Shown here piece after piece: positions 25,576 through 34,256 of a stretch of DNA of 64,000 nt. Source of the stretch: Methanocorpusculum petauri (GTDB lineage: Archaea; Halobacteriota; Methanomicrobia; Methanomicrobiales; Methanocorpusculaceae). Position numbers and translations under genes: made by a program. The notes beneath the pieces were generated by a model, which made no database searches, had not been told where the DNA came from, and saw only the letters and a program-made list of their open reading frames with translations. Each line of letters opens with the position of its first letter. The stretch's first letter is position 1. The stretch lies in assembly GCF_026891975.1 (NCBI RefSeq), contig NZ_JAPTGB010000013.1, positions 1 through 64,000 on the forward strand. Direction: 5' to 3'.

Positions 25576-27117
25576 ATGTACTGTCAACAATGTCAGGAAT
25601 CAAAAACACCCGCCTGTACCCTTGGCGGAGCCTGCGGAAAAAACAAAATCGTTGCCGAGGTACAGGACCGCGTGCTGTACTCCCTCTCGGCCCTTTCCTT
25701 TCGGGCAAAAACCGCGAACACCGGTCTTGATCCGTGTGTACTGGAAGCACTGTTTGCAACGCTGACCAATGTCAGTTTCGATGAGACACGGTTCAACGAA
25801 TATCTCTCCTGCATCACCAGCCACTACAACGCCCTGCCTCCGGCGGCGGGTGAGCCTGTCTTCGACGCACCCGCAGGTCTTGACGCCATCAGTGATCCCA
25901 ACACCCGTTCGCTGTTCTCACTGCTGCTGTTCGGGGTGAAGGGCCTTGCCGCCTACTACTCCCACGCAATTGTTCTCGGAAAAACCGATGATGCCATTCT
26001 TTCCTTTATCCGCGATGCACTTGCATCGCGGTTTGAGGATCTCACCATCGATCAGCGCACCGCACTTGTTCTTGAATGCGGCAAACACGGTGTCGCAGTA
26101 CTCGCGCTTCTCGATGCAGCGAACCAGACCTATGGTGTTCCGGAGATCACCAGCGTCTCCACGAGTGCAGGTCTCCGTCCCGGCATTCTCGTGACCGGCC
26201 ATGATCTCAAAGACCTTGCCATGCTGCTTGAGGCAACGAAGGACGAAGGAATTGACATCTACACGCACGGTGAGATGCTGCCTGCCCATGCCTATCCTGC
26301 CTTCAAAAAGTATCCGCAGCTGCGCGGAAACTTTGGCGGCTCGTGGGCGGAACAGAGAATGGACCTTGCAAAGTTTCACGGTCCGGTTCTCTTCACTACC
26401 AACTGTCTTGTGCCGCCCGCACCGGCCTATGCAGACAAAGTCTTCACCACCGGTGCAGTCAGCTTTCCGAACTGTCCCCACATCGATGCAAAACCGGACG
26501 GAAGTAAAGACTTTTCCGCACTCATCGCCCTTGCCAGGACCTGCCGACCGCCCGAGGAACTGGGCCGTCCCGATCTTCTGACCGGCTGCGCCCATGATGC
26601 CGTCCTTGCCCTTGCCCCCAAAGTCATTGAACTGATCAAAGGCGGAAAAATCCGGAGATTTGTTGTTATGGCGGGATGTGACGGCCGGGACAAGCGCCGC
26701 AGTTACTACACCGAGTTTGCCAAGGCCCTTCCCCATGACACCATCATCCTCACTGCGGGCTGCGTCAAGTATCGCTACAACGCTCTTGCGCTTGGCGACA
26801 TCGACGGTATCCCCCGCGTGCTGGACGCCGGTCAGTGCAATGACTCCTACAGTCTTGTGGTCATCGCCCTCGCTCTTGCGGATGCCTTCGGTTGCGGTAT
26901 CAATGATCTCCCCATCTCCTACAACATCGCCTGGTATGAACAGAAGGCAGTCCTCGTCCTGCTTGCCCTGCTGCACCTCGGCGTGAAGAATATCATGCTC
27001 GGCCCCTCACTGCCGGAGTTTGTCTCACCGGACGTCCTGAACGTTCTGGTAACGACGTTCGGCCTTCAGTCGAGTTCGACGGTTGCCGAGGATCTGGTAA
27101 AACTGTCCTGTGTCTGA
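25576..27117 (+). CDS. hcp: Hybrid cluster protein (hydroxylamine reductase)
   Basis: I choose the ATG at 25576, which has AGGTG five bases ahead and gives MYCQQCQES; an in-frame GTG at 25567 adds three residues. The 513-aa protein has the N-terminal cluster motif CQQCQESKTPACTLGGACG. Hybrid-cluster ligands are seen in ECGKHG, TTNCLVPP, GAVSFPNCPHI, TGCAHD and AGCDGRD. Hcp reduces hydroxylamine or nitric oxide and protects anaerobes from nitrosative stress. It is the short type with few N-terminal additions. It is divergent from marR, sharing a 128-base promoter region. Confidence 0.95.
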   Translation: MYCQQCQESKTPACTLGGACGKNKIVAEVQDRVLYSLSALSFRAKTANTGLDPCVLEALFATLTNVSFDETRFNEYLSCITSHYNALPPAAGEPVFDAPAGLDAISDPNTRSLFSLLLFGVKGLAAYYSHAIVLGKTDDAILSFIRDALASRFEDLTIDQRTALVLECGKHGVAVLALLDAANQTYGVPEITSVSTSAGLRPGILVTGHDLKDLAMLLEATKDEGIDIYTHGEMLPAHAYPAFKKYPQLRGNFGGSWAEQRMDLAKFHGPVLFTTNCLVPPAPAYADKVFTTGAVSFPNCPHIDAKPDGSKDFSALIALARTCRPPEELGRPDLLTGCAHDAVLALAPKVIELIKGGKIRRFVVMAGCDGRDKRRSYYTEFAKALPHDTIILTAGCVKYRYNALALGDIDGIPRVLDAGQCNDSYSLVVIALALADAFGCGINDLPISYNIAWYEQKAVLVLLALLHLGVKNIMLGPSLPEFVSPDVLNVLVTTFGLQSSSTVAEDLVKLSCV

Positions 27118-27148
27118 GGCAGTCCGTCTCCCCCTTTTTTTCGAAAGT

Positions 27149-27781
27149 TCATTTCTGTATCCGCCGGACTGTCCAGCGGAGCACTGTCTTTTGTTTTATG
27201 GGTTCGCAGCGTCGTGCATCCGAGATATATATCTCGCGGTGCAGAAGAGACGTTCGTTCGAGATTATTTTCGCGAAGAAACTGCGTCATCTGCGCAAAAC
27301 TTGCCGATTCGTAATCATAGGGGCCGAGATGCATCATCTGAACCGACAGACCGTCTTCCATTGTGCCAAACACTGCCTTGTCCACCGCAAGCTGTGGTTT
27401 CTTTTTTCTGACCGTTTCAGTCGCCCGTAGGACAATCTCTTCGGTCACAAACTCGGGCTGGCGTATCATCAGCGTGTAGGAAAAGTTGTCCTTGTCTTCG
27501 CTGCCCAACGCAGGATCAGCAAGACCCCATACACCCTCCAGCGGATACACGGTGTAGGGTTCAAATCCTTCGGGCGTATAGCACTGCTTTGGCATCATGC
27601 GGATTGCATAGGACAGTGCGTAGAGAATACCGATGTTTTCTGCGAACGCAGGACTGGCATTCGGGTTTCCGGTGCCGGATATCTGGAAAAATTTCTGTAC
27701 GGGGATTGTTATGAGTTCCGGCTTCGTCTTTGGGAGGTAGAGGGCTTTATCCTCTTTGCGCCACTCGTGTTTACCTGTCAT
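27149..27781 (-). CDS. GyrI-like small-molecule-binding domain protein
   Basis: The 210-aa protein matches the stand-alone GyrI-like family: a lead-in WRKEDKALYLPKTKPELITIPVQKFFQISGTGNPN, a middle strand region, and HLGPYDYESASFAQM near residue 160. Relatives bind hydrophobic drugs and some hydrolyse them. It is convergent with hcp, ending 31 bases from it. Its leader contains one copy of the 19-bp direct repeat, and its TATA box lies beyond it. Confidence 0.85.
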   Translation of the reverse strand: MTGKHEWRKEDKALYLPKTKPELITIPVQKFFQISGTGNPNASPAFAENIGILYALSYAIRMMPKQCYTPEGFEPYTVYPLEGVWGLADPALGSEDKDNFSYTLMIRQPEFVTEEIVLRATETVRKKKPQLAVDKAVFGTMEDGLSVQMMHLGPYDYESASFAQMTQFLRENNLERTSLLHREIYISDARRCEPIKQKTVLRWTVRRIQK

Positions 27782-27819
27782 CAGCTCATTCTTTGCGGTA
27801 TATCCATATGAAGGAGCGT

Positions 27820-27838
27820 CCGCGCGGTGTGAAAGTGC
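27820..27838. repeat. 19-bp direct repeat, left copy
   Basis: CCGCGCGGTGTGAAAGTGC is identical to 29487-29505. The two copies bound a 1.65-kb AT-rich segment, as an attachment-site or transposition footprint would. Confidence 0.7.
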
Positions 27839-27868
27839 ATTCTTGGTTGAGCTGATGTATAAATATTG

Positions 27869-27888
27869 TATCCTAACTCAGTAGGATA
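27869..27888 (-). promoter_or_regulatory. Palindrome upstream of the GyrI-like gene TATA box
   Basis: TATCCTA-N6-TAGGATA is perfect. On the minus strand it abuts a TATA box, ATATTTATA (27858-27867), for the GyrI-like gene. The 10-mer CCTACTGAGT from its core recurs in opposite orientation at 28108-28117, 29 bases before the methyltransferase start, so one factor may act on both genes. Confidence 0.45.
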
Positions 27889-28145
27889 TCAGAGCCAGTC
27901 TCATCACAAAAAATTCACAAAATAGTTCTAAATTTGAAAGTAGGGCTGAATTATGCAGTTACTCTGAAGTTTTTCCTGCAAAACCCCTGTAGGAACAGGA
28001 GTTAATCCAATATTTATTCAAAATAGATGCAAAAATTCTGACAAAATTCTGGAGTACATCCTGAATTTTTAACTCATAAATAGATTTAATTAGGATCATG
28101 TTGATACCCTACTGAGTATGGATTCAAGATTTTGTGTGGTGACAT

Positions 28146-29375
28146 ATGAAGTGTAGGTTTTGTGGAAGAGAGATTAAAGAGACAGTAATTGATTTAGTCA
28201 ATGCTCCTCCATCAAATGCCTATCTTCGAGAAGAACAACTTAACGACTCAGAAATTTATTATCCATTAAAGATAATGGTATGTGAACACTGCTGGCTTGT
28301 ACAAGTGGATGAGTATGCCTCCTCAGCAGATATTTTCGATGACGATTACTTATATTTTAGTTCTTATTCATCATCCTGGGTTGAGCATGCACGAAAGTAT
28401 GTAGAGATGATCATACCTCGTTTATCATTATCAAGTAACTCAAAAGTAATGGAAATTGCCTCCAATGATGGATATCTTTTACAATTTTTTGTAAAATCTC
28501 AGATTCCCTGCGTTGGTGTTGAACCCTCAACAAGCACTATTCAGGAAGCTGCGGAAAAAGGAGTTGAATCAATTCCAGAATTTTTTGGGACACAACTTGC
28601 CAAATGGATTGTTGACACTCGTGGAAAGCAAAATCTCATAATCGGTAACAATGTCCTGGCACATGTTCCTGACATAAATGATTTTGTTGAAGGACTCCAG
28701 ATTTCTCTGGCTCGTGATGGGACAATTACTATGGAGTTCCCACATCTTCTGAATCTCTTGAAATATGTTCAATTTGATACGATTTATCATGAACATTACT
28801 CCTATCTATCGTTATTATCGGTACAACAGATATTCTCAGCACACGGTTTGAAGATTTATGACGTTGAGGAATTACCGACACATGGAGGTTCATTAAGAAT
28901 TTATGCATGTCACAAATCTGATGACAAACCTATTTCTTCATCTGTGCCATCCGTACTTCAGTCTGAGATTGATTATGGATTAAATACTCTGGATGTCTAT
29001 GTAACATTTCGAAAACAGGTCGAAAACATTCGGAATGACTTCCTTGAATTTTTAATCCGTCTTAAAAAAGAGAAAAAATGCGTTGTGGGATATGGTGCAG
29101 CTGCAAAAGGAAACACACTTTTCAATTATTGTGGTATCAAAGGAAATCAGATGATCTATGCAGTAGCTGATGCTTCTCCACACAAACAGGGACGTTATCT
29201 TCCAGGTTCACATATCCCGATTATATCTCCAGAGGCAATAAAGAATATTAAACCTGATTATCTGATAATTATTCCTTGGAATATTAAGCAGGAAATCATG
29301 AATCAAAATGCATACATTCGAGAATGGGGGGGTAAATTTGTGACCATAATTCCGCGTATAGAAATAAGTGAGTAG
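28146..29375 (+). CDS. Sugar C-methyltransferase-type SAM enzyme
   Basis: The 409-aa protein has three parts seen in NDP-sugar C-methyltransferases (TylC3/NovU type): an N-terminal zinc-binding domain (CRFCG, CEHCWLVQ, residues 3-56), a central Rossmann methyltransferase (VMEIASNDGYLLQFF; NNVLAHVPDINDFVEGL; YHEHYSYLSL, about 97-215) and a C-terminal domain (VVGYGAAAKGNTLFNYCGI, about 315-333). Such enzymes add a methyl group to a keto-sugar for surface glycans. No sugar genes lie beside it. Its A/T-rich codons contrast with its neighbours and point to horizontal transfer. It is the sole gene of the repeat-bounded island. Confidence 0.85.
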   Translation: MKCRFCGREIKETVIDLVNAPPSNAYLREEQLNDSEIYYPLKIMVCEHCWLVQVDEYASSADIFDDDYLYFSSYSSSWVEHARKYVEMIIPRLSLSSNSKVMEIASNDGYLLQFFVKSQIPCVGVEPSTSTIQEAAEKGVESIPEFFGTQLAKWIVDTRGKQNLIIGNNVLAHVPDINDFVEGLQISLARDGTITMEFPHLLNLLKYVQFDTIYHEHYSYLSLLSVQQIFSAHGLKIYDVEELPTHGGSLRIYACHKSDDKPISSSVPSVLQSEIDYGLNTLDVYVTFRKQVENIRNDFLEFLIRLKKEKKCVVGYGAAAKGNTLFNYCGIKGNQMIYAVADASPHKQGRYLPGSHIPIISPEAIKNIKPDYLIIIPWNIKQEIMNQNAYIREWGGKFVTIIPRIEISE

Positions 29376-29486
29376 ATATTACCAACAACACTTTCTTTTT
29401 CTCTGTGTAAGATCCATCCATTTTATCTTCCCGTTTCCTACCTGAATTACTTCCACTATCCCATTATTCATTTCACCTTGAAATGG

Positions 29487-29505
29487 CCGCGCGGTGTGAA
29501 AGTGC
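29487..29505. repeat. 19-bp direct repeat, right copy
   Basis: Identical to 27820-27838, in the same orientation, 112 bases after the methyltransferase stop and 43 bases from the end of the next gene. Confidence 0.7.
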
Positions 29506-29547
29506 GAAAAAGTAGAAGAGAACTGCGGAAGTCCCCCGCATCCTCTT

Positions 29548-30267
29548 TTAATCTGCGGTTCTTGTGGCAAGAACGGCGATCAGGTTCATGTACTTTCCTG
29601 CGCCTGCTTCCATGGCGGGCCGGTCATTGATGGCATACTCGTTGCCGCAGTTCAGCCAGTCACTCCAGCACTCGTCAAAGCCTTCCATTTCGCGGAGTGC
29701 ATCAATGCGGATCATCTCTGACTGCGCAAGAATGTTCTGCCACCACCCGCAGCTGTGGAGCGTCTCCATATCCTCAGCGGTCCATGACAGAAGAATCTCG
29801 TCCGGCAGATTTTCATGAATCTCCTCTTTGAATCCGGGAAATGCCAGCGCAATTCTGCCGCCTTTCTTTACGAACGGCGCGAGTTTTGCATCCATGAATC
29901 CTGCCTCTCTACCGAAGTAGTGGTAGGAGTCCACAGAGATTACGGCATCAAAGTAGTCGTGCGCAAAGGGAAGATCCTCCGCATTCGCATGAATAGGGAT
30001 GATTCGGCCTTCCAAACCTGCTGCTTTGAAGCGTTCATAGTTCTCTGTTGCTGTGATCCAGAGATCAACTGCATACACGGTCGCACCAAACTCCTTTGCC
30101 AGAAAGATGGAAGTGAGACCTTTGCCGCAGCCGAGGTCCAGCACTTTCATGCCGGGTTTCAGATCGATACCGCAGGTCAGCTCCTCTACCAGCTTCAGGG
30201 GGTTTGGCCCCATCATCGTTTCGCGTACAAACAGTTCGTCGTATTGTGTACTTCTGGGAAAGTTCAT
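29548..30267 (-). CDS. Class I SAM-dependent methyltransferase
   Basis: The 239-aa protein has motif I KVLDLGCGKGLTSIFLA (about residues 41-57), the acidic motif II YAVDLW, and FDAVISVDSYHYFG as motif IV. It belongs to the ubiE/methyltransferase-11 group. The substrate is unknown. YHYFGRE and the C-terminal CGWWQ and WSDWLNCGNEYA are features of a small archaeal/bacterial subfamily. The stop lies 14 bases from the cyclophilin stop region upstream, so it follows cyclophilin on the minus strand and may be read through from it. Confidence 0.88.
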   Translation of the reverse strand: MNFPRSTQYDELFVRETMMGPNPLKLVEELTCGIDLKPGMKVLDLGCGKGLTSIFLAKEFGATVYAVDLWITATENYERFKAAGLEGRIIPIHANAEDLPFAHDYFDAVISVDSYHYFGREAGFMDAKLAPFVKKGGRIALAFPGFKEEIHENLPDEILLSWTAEDMETLHSCGWWQNILAQSEMIRIDALREMEGFDECWSDWLNCGNEYAINDRPAMEAGAGKYMNLIAVLATRTAD

Positions 30268-30281
30268 CGTTGGGAAAAGTG

Positions 30282-30734
30282 TCAGAGAAGGGTTGCCTTC
30301 TTGATGGCAACCTTCTCCAGCGGCTTATCACCAAAGTCCGTCTTCACCTTACCAATGGCATCAACAACGTCCATGCCTTCGACAACCGTACCGAATGCGG
30401 GGTGTGCCTTGTCAAGGTAATTGTTGTTGACGAGGTTGATGAAGAACTGGCTGCCTCCCGTGTTCGGGCCGGCGTTTGCCATGGAGATACTGCCGCGGTT
30501 GTTTTTATTGTCGGGCATAAACTCATCCTTGATGGTGTAGCCCGGTCCGCCGCGACCGGTGCCGGTAGGGTCGCCGCCCTGGATCATAAATCCGTCAATT
30601 ACCCGGTGGAAGATGACACCGTCATAGAATCCTTTGCCGACGAGGTCGGCAAAGTTGCCTGCAGTTACCGGCATGTCGTCGCGCAGTTCAATAACGATGT
30701 CACCAAGCGTTGTCTCCAGTTTTACTCTTGTCAT
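30282..30734 (-). CDS. Cyclophilin-type peptidyl-prolyl isomerase
   Basis: I choose the ATG at 30734 (MTRVKLETTLGDI). A longer frame from 30836 adds 34 residues unlike the family. A TATA box at 30760-30768 is placed for a leaderless start. The 150-aa protein has FHRVIDGFMIQGGDPTGTGRGGPGY and NTGGSQFFI, including the catalytic Arg and the Phe/Gln pocket of cyclophilins. It speeds proline isomerisation in the cytoplasm during folding. Confidence 0.95.
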   Translation of the reverse strand: MTRVKLETTLGDIVIELRDDMPVTAGNFADLVGKGFYDGVIFHRVIDGFMIQGGDPTGTGRGGPGYTIKDEFMPDNKNNRGSISMANAGPNTGGSQFFINLVNNNYLDKAHPAFGTVVEGMDVVDAIGKVKTDFGDKPLEKVAIKKATLL

Positions 30735-30759
30735 GAGTACAAGGTGTACCGGAACGGCA

Positions 30760-30768
30760 ATAAATATG
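30760..30768 (-). promoter_or_regulatory. TATA box of the cyclophilin gene
   Basis: On the minus strand CATATTTAT is centred about 30 bases before the ATG at 30734. This supports the short start. Confidence 0.5.
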
Positions 30769-30937
30769 AGCATCCTTTCCCGGCTGATCAGAGTTCTCCT
30801 TCCTTTCATCTGTTCTCCGCACAAATCTGATCCCAATAAATGAGTTTATTTTCTTTAATAGGCAATTTTAACATAAATTATATTATTTTTAATGGTAAAT
30901 TCGATATTGTATAACGTTATCAAAATTACTTCGCACA

Positions 30938-31699
30938 TTGATCATTACAACGATCTGTCTGTCATTGATCCTGACTCCCGTGATGGCTGCGGTCTGTGAA
31001 AGTACCTTCGGTTCTGGAGGTCATGAATCCCCCGCCCCGAATGGTGATATGGTGTTTTGTTCCAACGTATCAACAGGGGAACTCCAGCCTCAGCAGTATG
31101 CGTTTGTTGTACCGCTTGCCAAATATGTGATTGACGGGGTTGCATACTATGTGGGTTTTCAGGTCCTTGCCGAGATGTGCCAGGCATTGAATGTCCCCTT
31201 TGATCCGTTCAACGAATACTCAAAATTTGTCCAATGTCTGGAAAAACTGACAGTTCATCAGTCTCCTGATCTGGATCTTGTGTGGAACTCCAAAAATTAC
31301 GAGATATCCACCTCAAAGAATGTGACTCGCATCCTTACCGCAGCAAAGCAGGATTTTGGTACAAACTACAATCACTACTCGGCTGCAGACAAAGAGAAGA
31401 TCCGATATTACTACAAAGCCTATCTTGTCAGGGATCCAGTAAGCAAAAAGATGGTAATCCTCGTCAATCCTTTGTTCCCGATTACCCGTTCAGAGGCTGT
31501 GGACAGGTTCATGAAGGGGCAGAATGTGTTTACCGTACAGAATGTTCTTGCAAAGGATGTAGCGAGTGCTGCATCAGATTCTAAATACTCTATTCCACGT
31601 TTTCATTCGAATATAACTCATTCGGAGTGCGGGTATTATCCCCATTATCACCCGATGAAACACGGCAAACAGACTCATGCCCATATCTGGTACATATGA
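30938..31699 (+). CDS. Secreted protein of unknown function, 253 aa
   Basis: A TTG at 30938 begins a short signal peptide (ITTICLSLILTPVMA, cleavage after about residue 18). The mature part has five Cys and a C-terminal His/Tyr-rich end (YYPHYHPMKHGKQTHAHIWYI) that could bind metal. No known domain is seen. The stop overlaps an ATG (ATGA at 31696-31699) that once began a second gene, now decayed; an intact relative of that gene starts at 31943 behind a copy of the same junction. Confidence 0.65.
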   Translation: MIITTICLSLILTPVMAAVCESTFGSGGHESPAPNGDMVFCSNVSTGELQPQQYAFVVPLAKYVIDGVAYYVGFQVLAEMCQALNVPFDPFNEYSKFVQCLEKLTVHQSPDLDLVWNSKNYEISTSKNVTRILTAAKQDFGTNYNHYSAADKEKIRYYYKAYLVRDPVSKKMVILVNPLFPITRSEAVDRFMKGQNVFTVQNVLAKDVASAASDSKYSIPRFHSNITHSECGYYPHYHPMKHGKQTHAHIWYI

Positions 31700-31946
31700 C
31701 TCTTCTAGGATGTGATTTCTATGGTATACTGTCCACATTGTCATCCTTAGGAAGGGAAGAATTCGTGTTATCAGATGGAGGGGATAGTGTAAGGGCATAG
31801 TTACCATATCCGGTTTTTAAGGACGGTGAGTTCCCGGTGAAAATAGGCATGGTGATCTGAGTCTTTCTCCTCCATTTGGAACTTCCTCCCTTTTTTCACT
31901 GACGAGAAACACTAAACTGCCTCATGCCCATATCTGGTACATATGA
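31674..31946. repeat. Remnant of a tandem duplication (26-bp perfect direct repeats)
   Basis: Bases 31674-31699 and 31921-31946 are identical over 26 positions and encode the end of the secreted protein (SHAHIWYI-type end) plus the ATGA junction. Similarity continues about 25 bases further upstream of the second copy with small gaps. This marks a duplicated unit: end of gene 1 plus gene 2. Confidence 0.75.
31696..31860 (+). pseudogene. Decayed copy of the 31943-32536 gene
   Basis: It starts with ATG in the same junction and MTLLGCDF, matching MIFQSCDL of the intact gene. It then jumps, after losing about 150 codons, to the last 35 codons: TATGGTATACTG to the end GGCATGGTGATCTGA, which match 32431-32536. 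The frame breaks inside this last part. So the first copy of gene 2 was deleted internally. Confidence 0.7.
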
Positions 31947-32536
31947 TCTTTCAGAGCTGTGATCTCGGGGACAACGGTCGGCTGTATGCTACCCGCATCG
32001 CGACCCCCGAGATGGTCAGAATCCGTGTAACCTGCTGGAAGAGCGGACAGCAGACCTATGATATACAGCTGATCTATACCGTTGCATATGATTATGATCG
32101 TCTTCGGATTCAGCATCACGGGAAACTCATGAGAGATACACTGAGTTCCGGCTGCGGCTACGGGGAGTATGATGAGGATGAGCCGTATTCTCCTTTTGGC
32201 TGTGAACTGTTCCGTACCGGGGATATTGCCGTTCCGATCCTGCTGCAGGATCATCATGCTGACATTCTCCTCTACATTACGGAAAATCATGCCCGTGAAA
32301 CGGGAAGAATTCTCGACGTAGAGGATTTCAGCCCTCTCCTTCCGGATATGCTGCAACGGGAATCGGACCTCATGCGCCGGCATCGGTTGTACCGCCGCGG
32401 TATGCTTCGTCCGCGCCGTTTCCATTCTTCCTGGTACGGGGTGATGTACCATTACCCCTCCCTGGTGGGACGCAGCCGCCGTATCCGGTTTTTCAAGGAC
32501 TGTGGGTTCCCGGTGGAGATGCGCATGGTGATCTGA
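31943..32536 (+). CDS. Uncharacterised 197-aa protein (intact member of duplicated pair)
   Basis: The ATG lies in the ATGA junction copied from the end of the secreted-protein gene. The product is soluble, rich in Arg, His and Tyr, with three Cys in the first half (SSCGYGEYDEDEPYSPFGCELFR region). The C-terminal third is strongly basic (RRHRLYRRGMLRPRRF). No signal peptide or family is recognised. It likely works with the secreted protein upstream, since the two were once overlapping genes. Confidence 0.6.
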   Translation: MIFQSCDLGDNGRLYATRIATPEMVRIRVTCWKSGQQTYDIQLIYTVAYDYDRLRIQHHGKLMRDTLSSGCGYGEYDEDEPYSPFGCELFRTGDIAVPILLQDHHADILLYITENHARETGRILDVEDFSPLLPDMLQRESDLMRRHRLYRRGMLRPRRFHSSWYGVMYHYPSLVGRSRRIRFFKDCGFPVEMRMVI

Positions 32537-32639
32537 CACCAGCAACGTGATGACGCCGGAGTCATCTTCTCAGGTACTCCCGGTCCCTTCCAGAGCATTT
32601 ACCTCTCCTGCCGCCGGATCATATTCAGGAAAATCACTC

Positions 32640-33032
32640 ATGCGCCTTGCAACAGAAATTCAAATCGACTGGGACGATCTTGATGCCTTCGGGCATGTAA
32701 ACAACCTCGCGATTCTCCGATATGTGCAGACCTCCCGCATCCGTGTCTGCGAGGAGGCAGGGCTGATGAAGGGAAGCACCCGCCCCGATCATGGCCCGAT
32801 TCTTGCTGCAACCGGCTGCCGGTATCTGCGTCCGCTCTACTACCCGGGGGTCGTGCGGGTGGAGTCGATGGTTACCGAAGTCAAACACACGAGTTTTCTG
32901 ATCCGGCACACGATCCTTGATGATGCGGGACATACTGCCGCAACAGCAGAGGATGTGCTGGTGTACTTTGACTATCTGCACGAGGAGATGATGCCGGTTC
33001 CGGATGCACTTCGCGCCCGGTTATCTGCATGA
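32640..33032 (+). CDS. Acyl-CoA thioesterase (4HBT hot-dog family)
   Basis: I choose the ATG at 32640 (MRLATEIQIDWDDLDAFGHVNN); the longer frame adds 31 unrelated residues. The 130-aa protein has the family signature D-x-D-x-FGHVNN (about residues 10-19), with Asp as the catalytic residue, then a long helix and beta sheet typical of a hot-dog fold. Such enzymes hydrolyse acyl-CoA thioesters; the substrate is unknown. It is followed by a T-run and a radical SAM gene. Confidence 0.88.
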   Translation: MRLATEIQIDWDDLDAFGHVNNLAILRYVQTSRIRVCEEAGLMKGSTRPDHGPILAATGCRYLRPLYYPGVVRVESMVTEVKHTSFLIRHTILDDAGHTAATAEDVLVYFDYLHEEMMPVPDALRARLSA

Positions 33033-33085
33033 ACTTTTTTTGAAAATCTGTACCGATAGAAACTTATCTTTTGCCGGGAATCAGT

Positions 33086-34255
33086 ATGTCACTGATGAAA
33101 AATCCCTTCCATGTGATGATCATCCCGACACTCGGCTGTCCCGGGCAGTGTAAATACTGCTGGAGTTCGGATGTGAACTCGCCGAAGATGACCGCAGAAA
33201 CCGCTGAGGAGATCGTCCGGTGGCTGGAGCCGCTGCGGGATCAGCGGGTGACCTTCACTTTTCACGGCGGTGAGCCGCTGCTTGCGGGTCCCGGGTTCTA
33301 CCGGACCGTCCTGCCGCTGATCACATCCCGCCTCGCGCACCTGTCGCCGGAGTTTGCCATGCAGACCAACCTCTGGCTGATGACCGATGAACTTGCGGAA
33401 ATTCTCGCCGCGTATCAGGTGCCGCTCGGCTCTTCCATTGACGGGCCGGAGGCACTGACCAACTATCAGCGCGGTGACGAGTATTTTGCGCGAACCATGG
33501 CCGGCTACCGCATTGCGACCGCCCACGGACTTCTCGTCCGGTTCATCTGTACCTTCACCAACTCCTCGGTTGCACAGAAGGAGGAGATTGTCAGATTCTT
33601 CCGCGAGCAGGGATGGGTCATGAAGCTGCATCCCGCACTGCCGTCCCTGAAAGGCGACAACCCGAACGCGTGGACACTGTCCCCCGAAGAGTACGGGAAG
33701 CTTCTGGTATATCTGCTGGATGAAGCACTTCTGCATGCAGACGATTTTGAGATCATGAACATTAATGACCTCTGTCGGTGCGTGTTTACGCGGAGCGGGA
33801 GTGTCTGCACGTATGCGGACTGCATGGGAACAACGTTTGCTGTAGGGCCTGACGGTGCAATCTACCCCTGCTACCGGTTTGTGGGAATGCCCGAGTGGGT
33901 GATGGGAACGGTCGTTGATGCGCCGTCCATTGATACGCTGATGTCCTCTCCTGCCGGGCAGCGGATGCTTGCCTTCAGGGACCATGTGGATACGGCCTGC
34001 CGGGCCTGTGCCCACATTGCCTACTGTCGCGGCGGCTGTCCGTACAATGCTCTTGCCGGAACGTCGGAACGTGTAAATGGTGTTGATCCCCACTGCACCG
34101 CATACAAACGCATTTTCGATGAGATAACGTCCCGGATGGAGGCCGAGATGGCCGCAGGAGCGGCTGCCGCCGTTCCTGCGGCACGCATGTCGCGTGTCCG
34201 GCGCAAGACAAAACCGGGTGTGATGACGCTCGTAAAAAAGATCGTGGAGCAGTAA
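33086..34255 (+). CDS. Radical SAM/SPASM enzyme, possible peptide maturase
   Basis: I choose the ATG at 33086 over a TTG at 33071; a TATA-like ACTTATCTT about 20 bases upstream fits a leaderless start. The 389-aa protein has CPGQCKYC (Cys18, 22, 25) for the SAM cluster, the FHGGEPLL motif, and C-terminal Cys in CTYADCMG, YPCYRF, CRACAHIAYCRGGC and DPHC, the SPASM/twin-cluster region used by sulfatase maturases and peptide-modifying enzymes. Methanogens have such a peptide-modifying family. I see no obvious Cys-rich precursor peptide beside it. The C-terminus has an Ala-rich linker and a basic tail. It is followed after 1 base by a VOC protein. Confidence 0.88.
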   Translation: MSLMKNPFHVMIIPTLGCPGQCKYCWSSDVNSPKMTAETAEEIVRWLEPLRDQRVTFTFHGGEPLLAGPGFYRTVLPLITSRLAHLSPEFAMQTNLWLMTDELAEILAAYQVPLGSSIDGPEALTNYQRGDEYFARTMAGYRIATAHGLLVRFICTFTNSSVAQKEEIVRFFREQGWVMKLHPALPSLKGDNPNAWTLSPEEYGKLLVYLLDEALLHADDFEIMNINDLCRCVFTRSGSVCTYADCMGTTFAVGPDGAIYPCYRFVGMPEWVMGTVVDAPSIDTLMSSPAGQRMLAFRDHVDTACRACAHIAYCRGGCPYNALAGTSERVNGVDPHCTAYKRIFDEITSRMEAEMAAGAAAAVPAARMSRVRRKTKPGVMTLVKKIVEQ

Positions 34256-34256
34256 G

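Larger units (their letters stand above)
27839..29486. mobile_element. AT-rich island bounded by 19-bp direct repeats
   Basis: This segment is visibly richer in A and T than the genes on both sides and holds one gene, a methyltransferase, plus 300 bases of non-coding upstream sequence. Perfect 19-bp repeats sit at both ends. No recombinase is inside, so any mobility would need a helper, or the repeats record an old insertion. Confidence 0.45.

Noticed and set aside
30735-30836. Longer N-terminus for cyclophilin
   Set aside because: The extra 34 residues do not match the family, and the TATA box lies inside this stretch, so it would not be transcribed.
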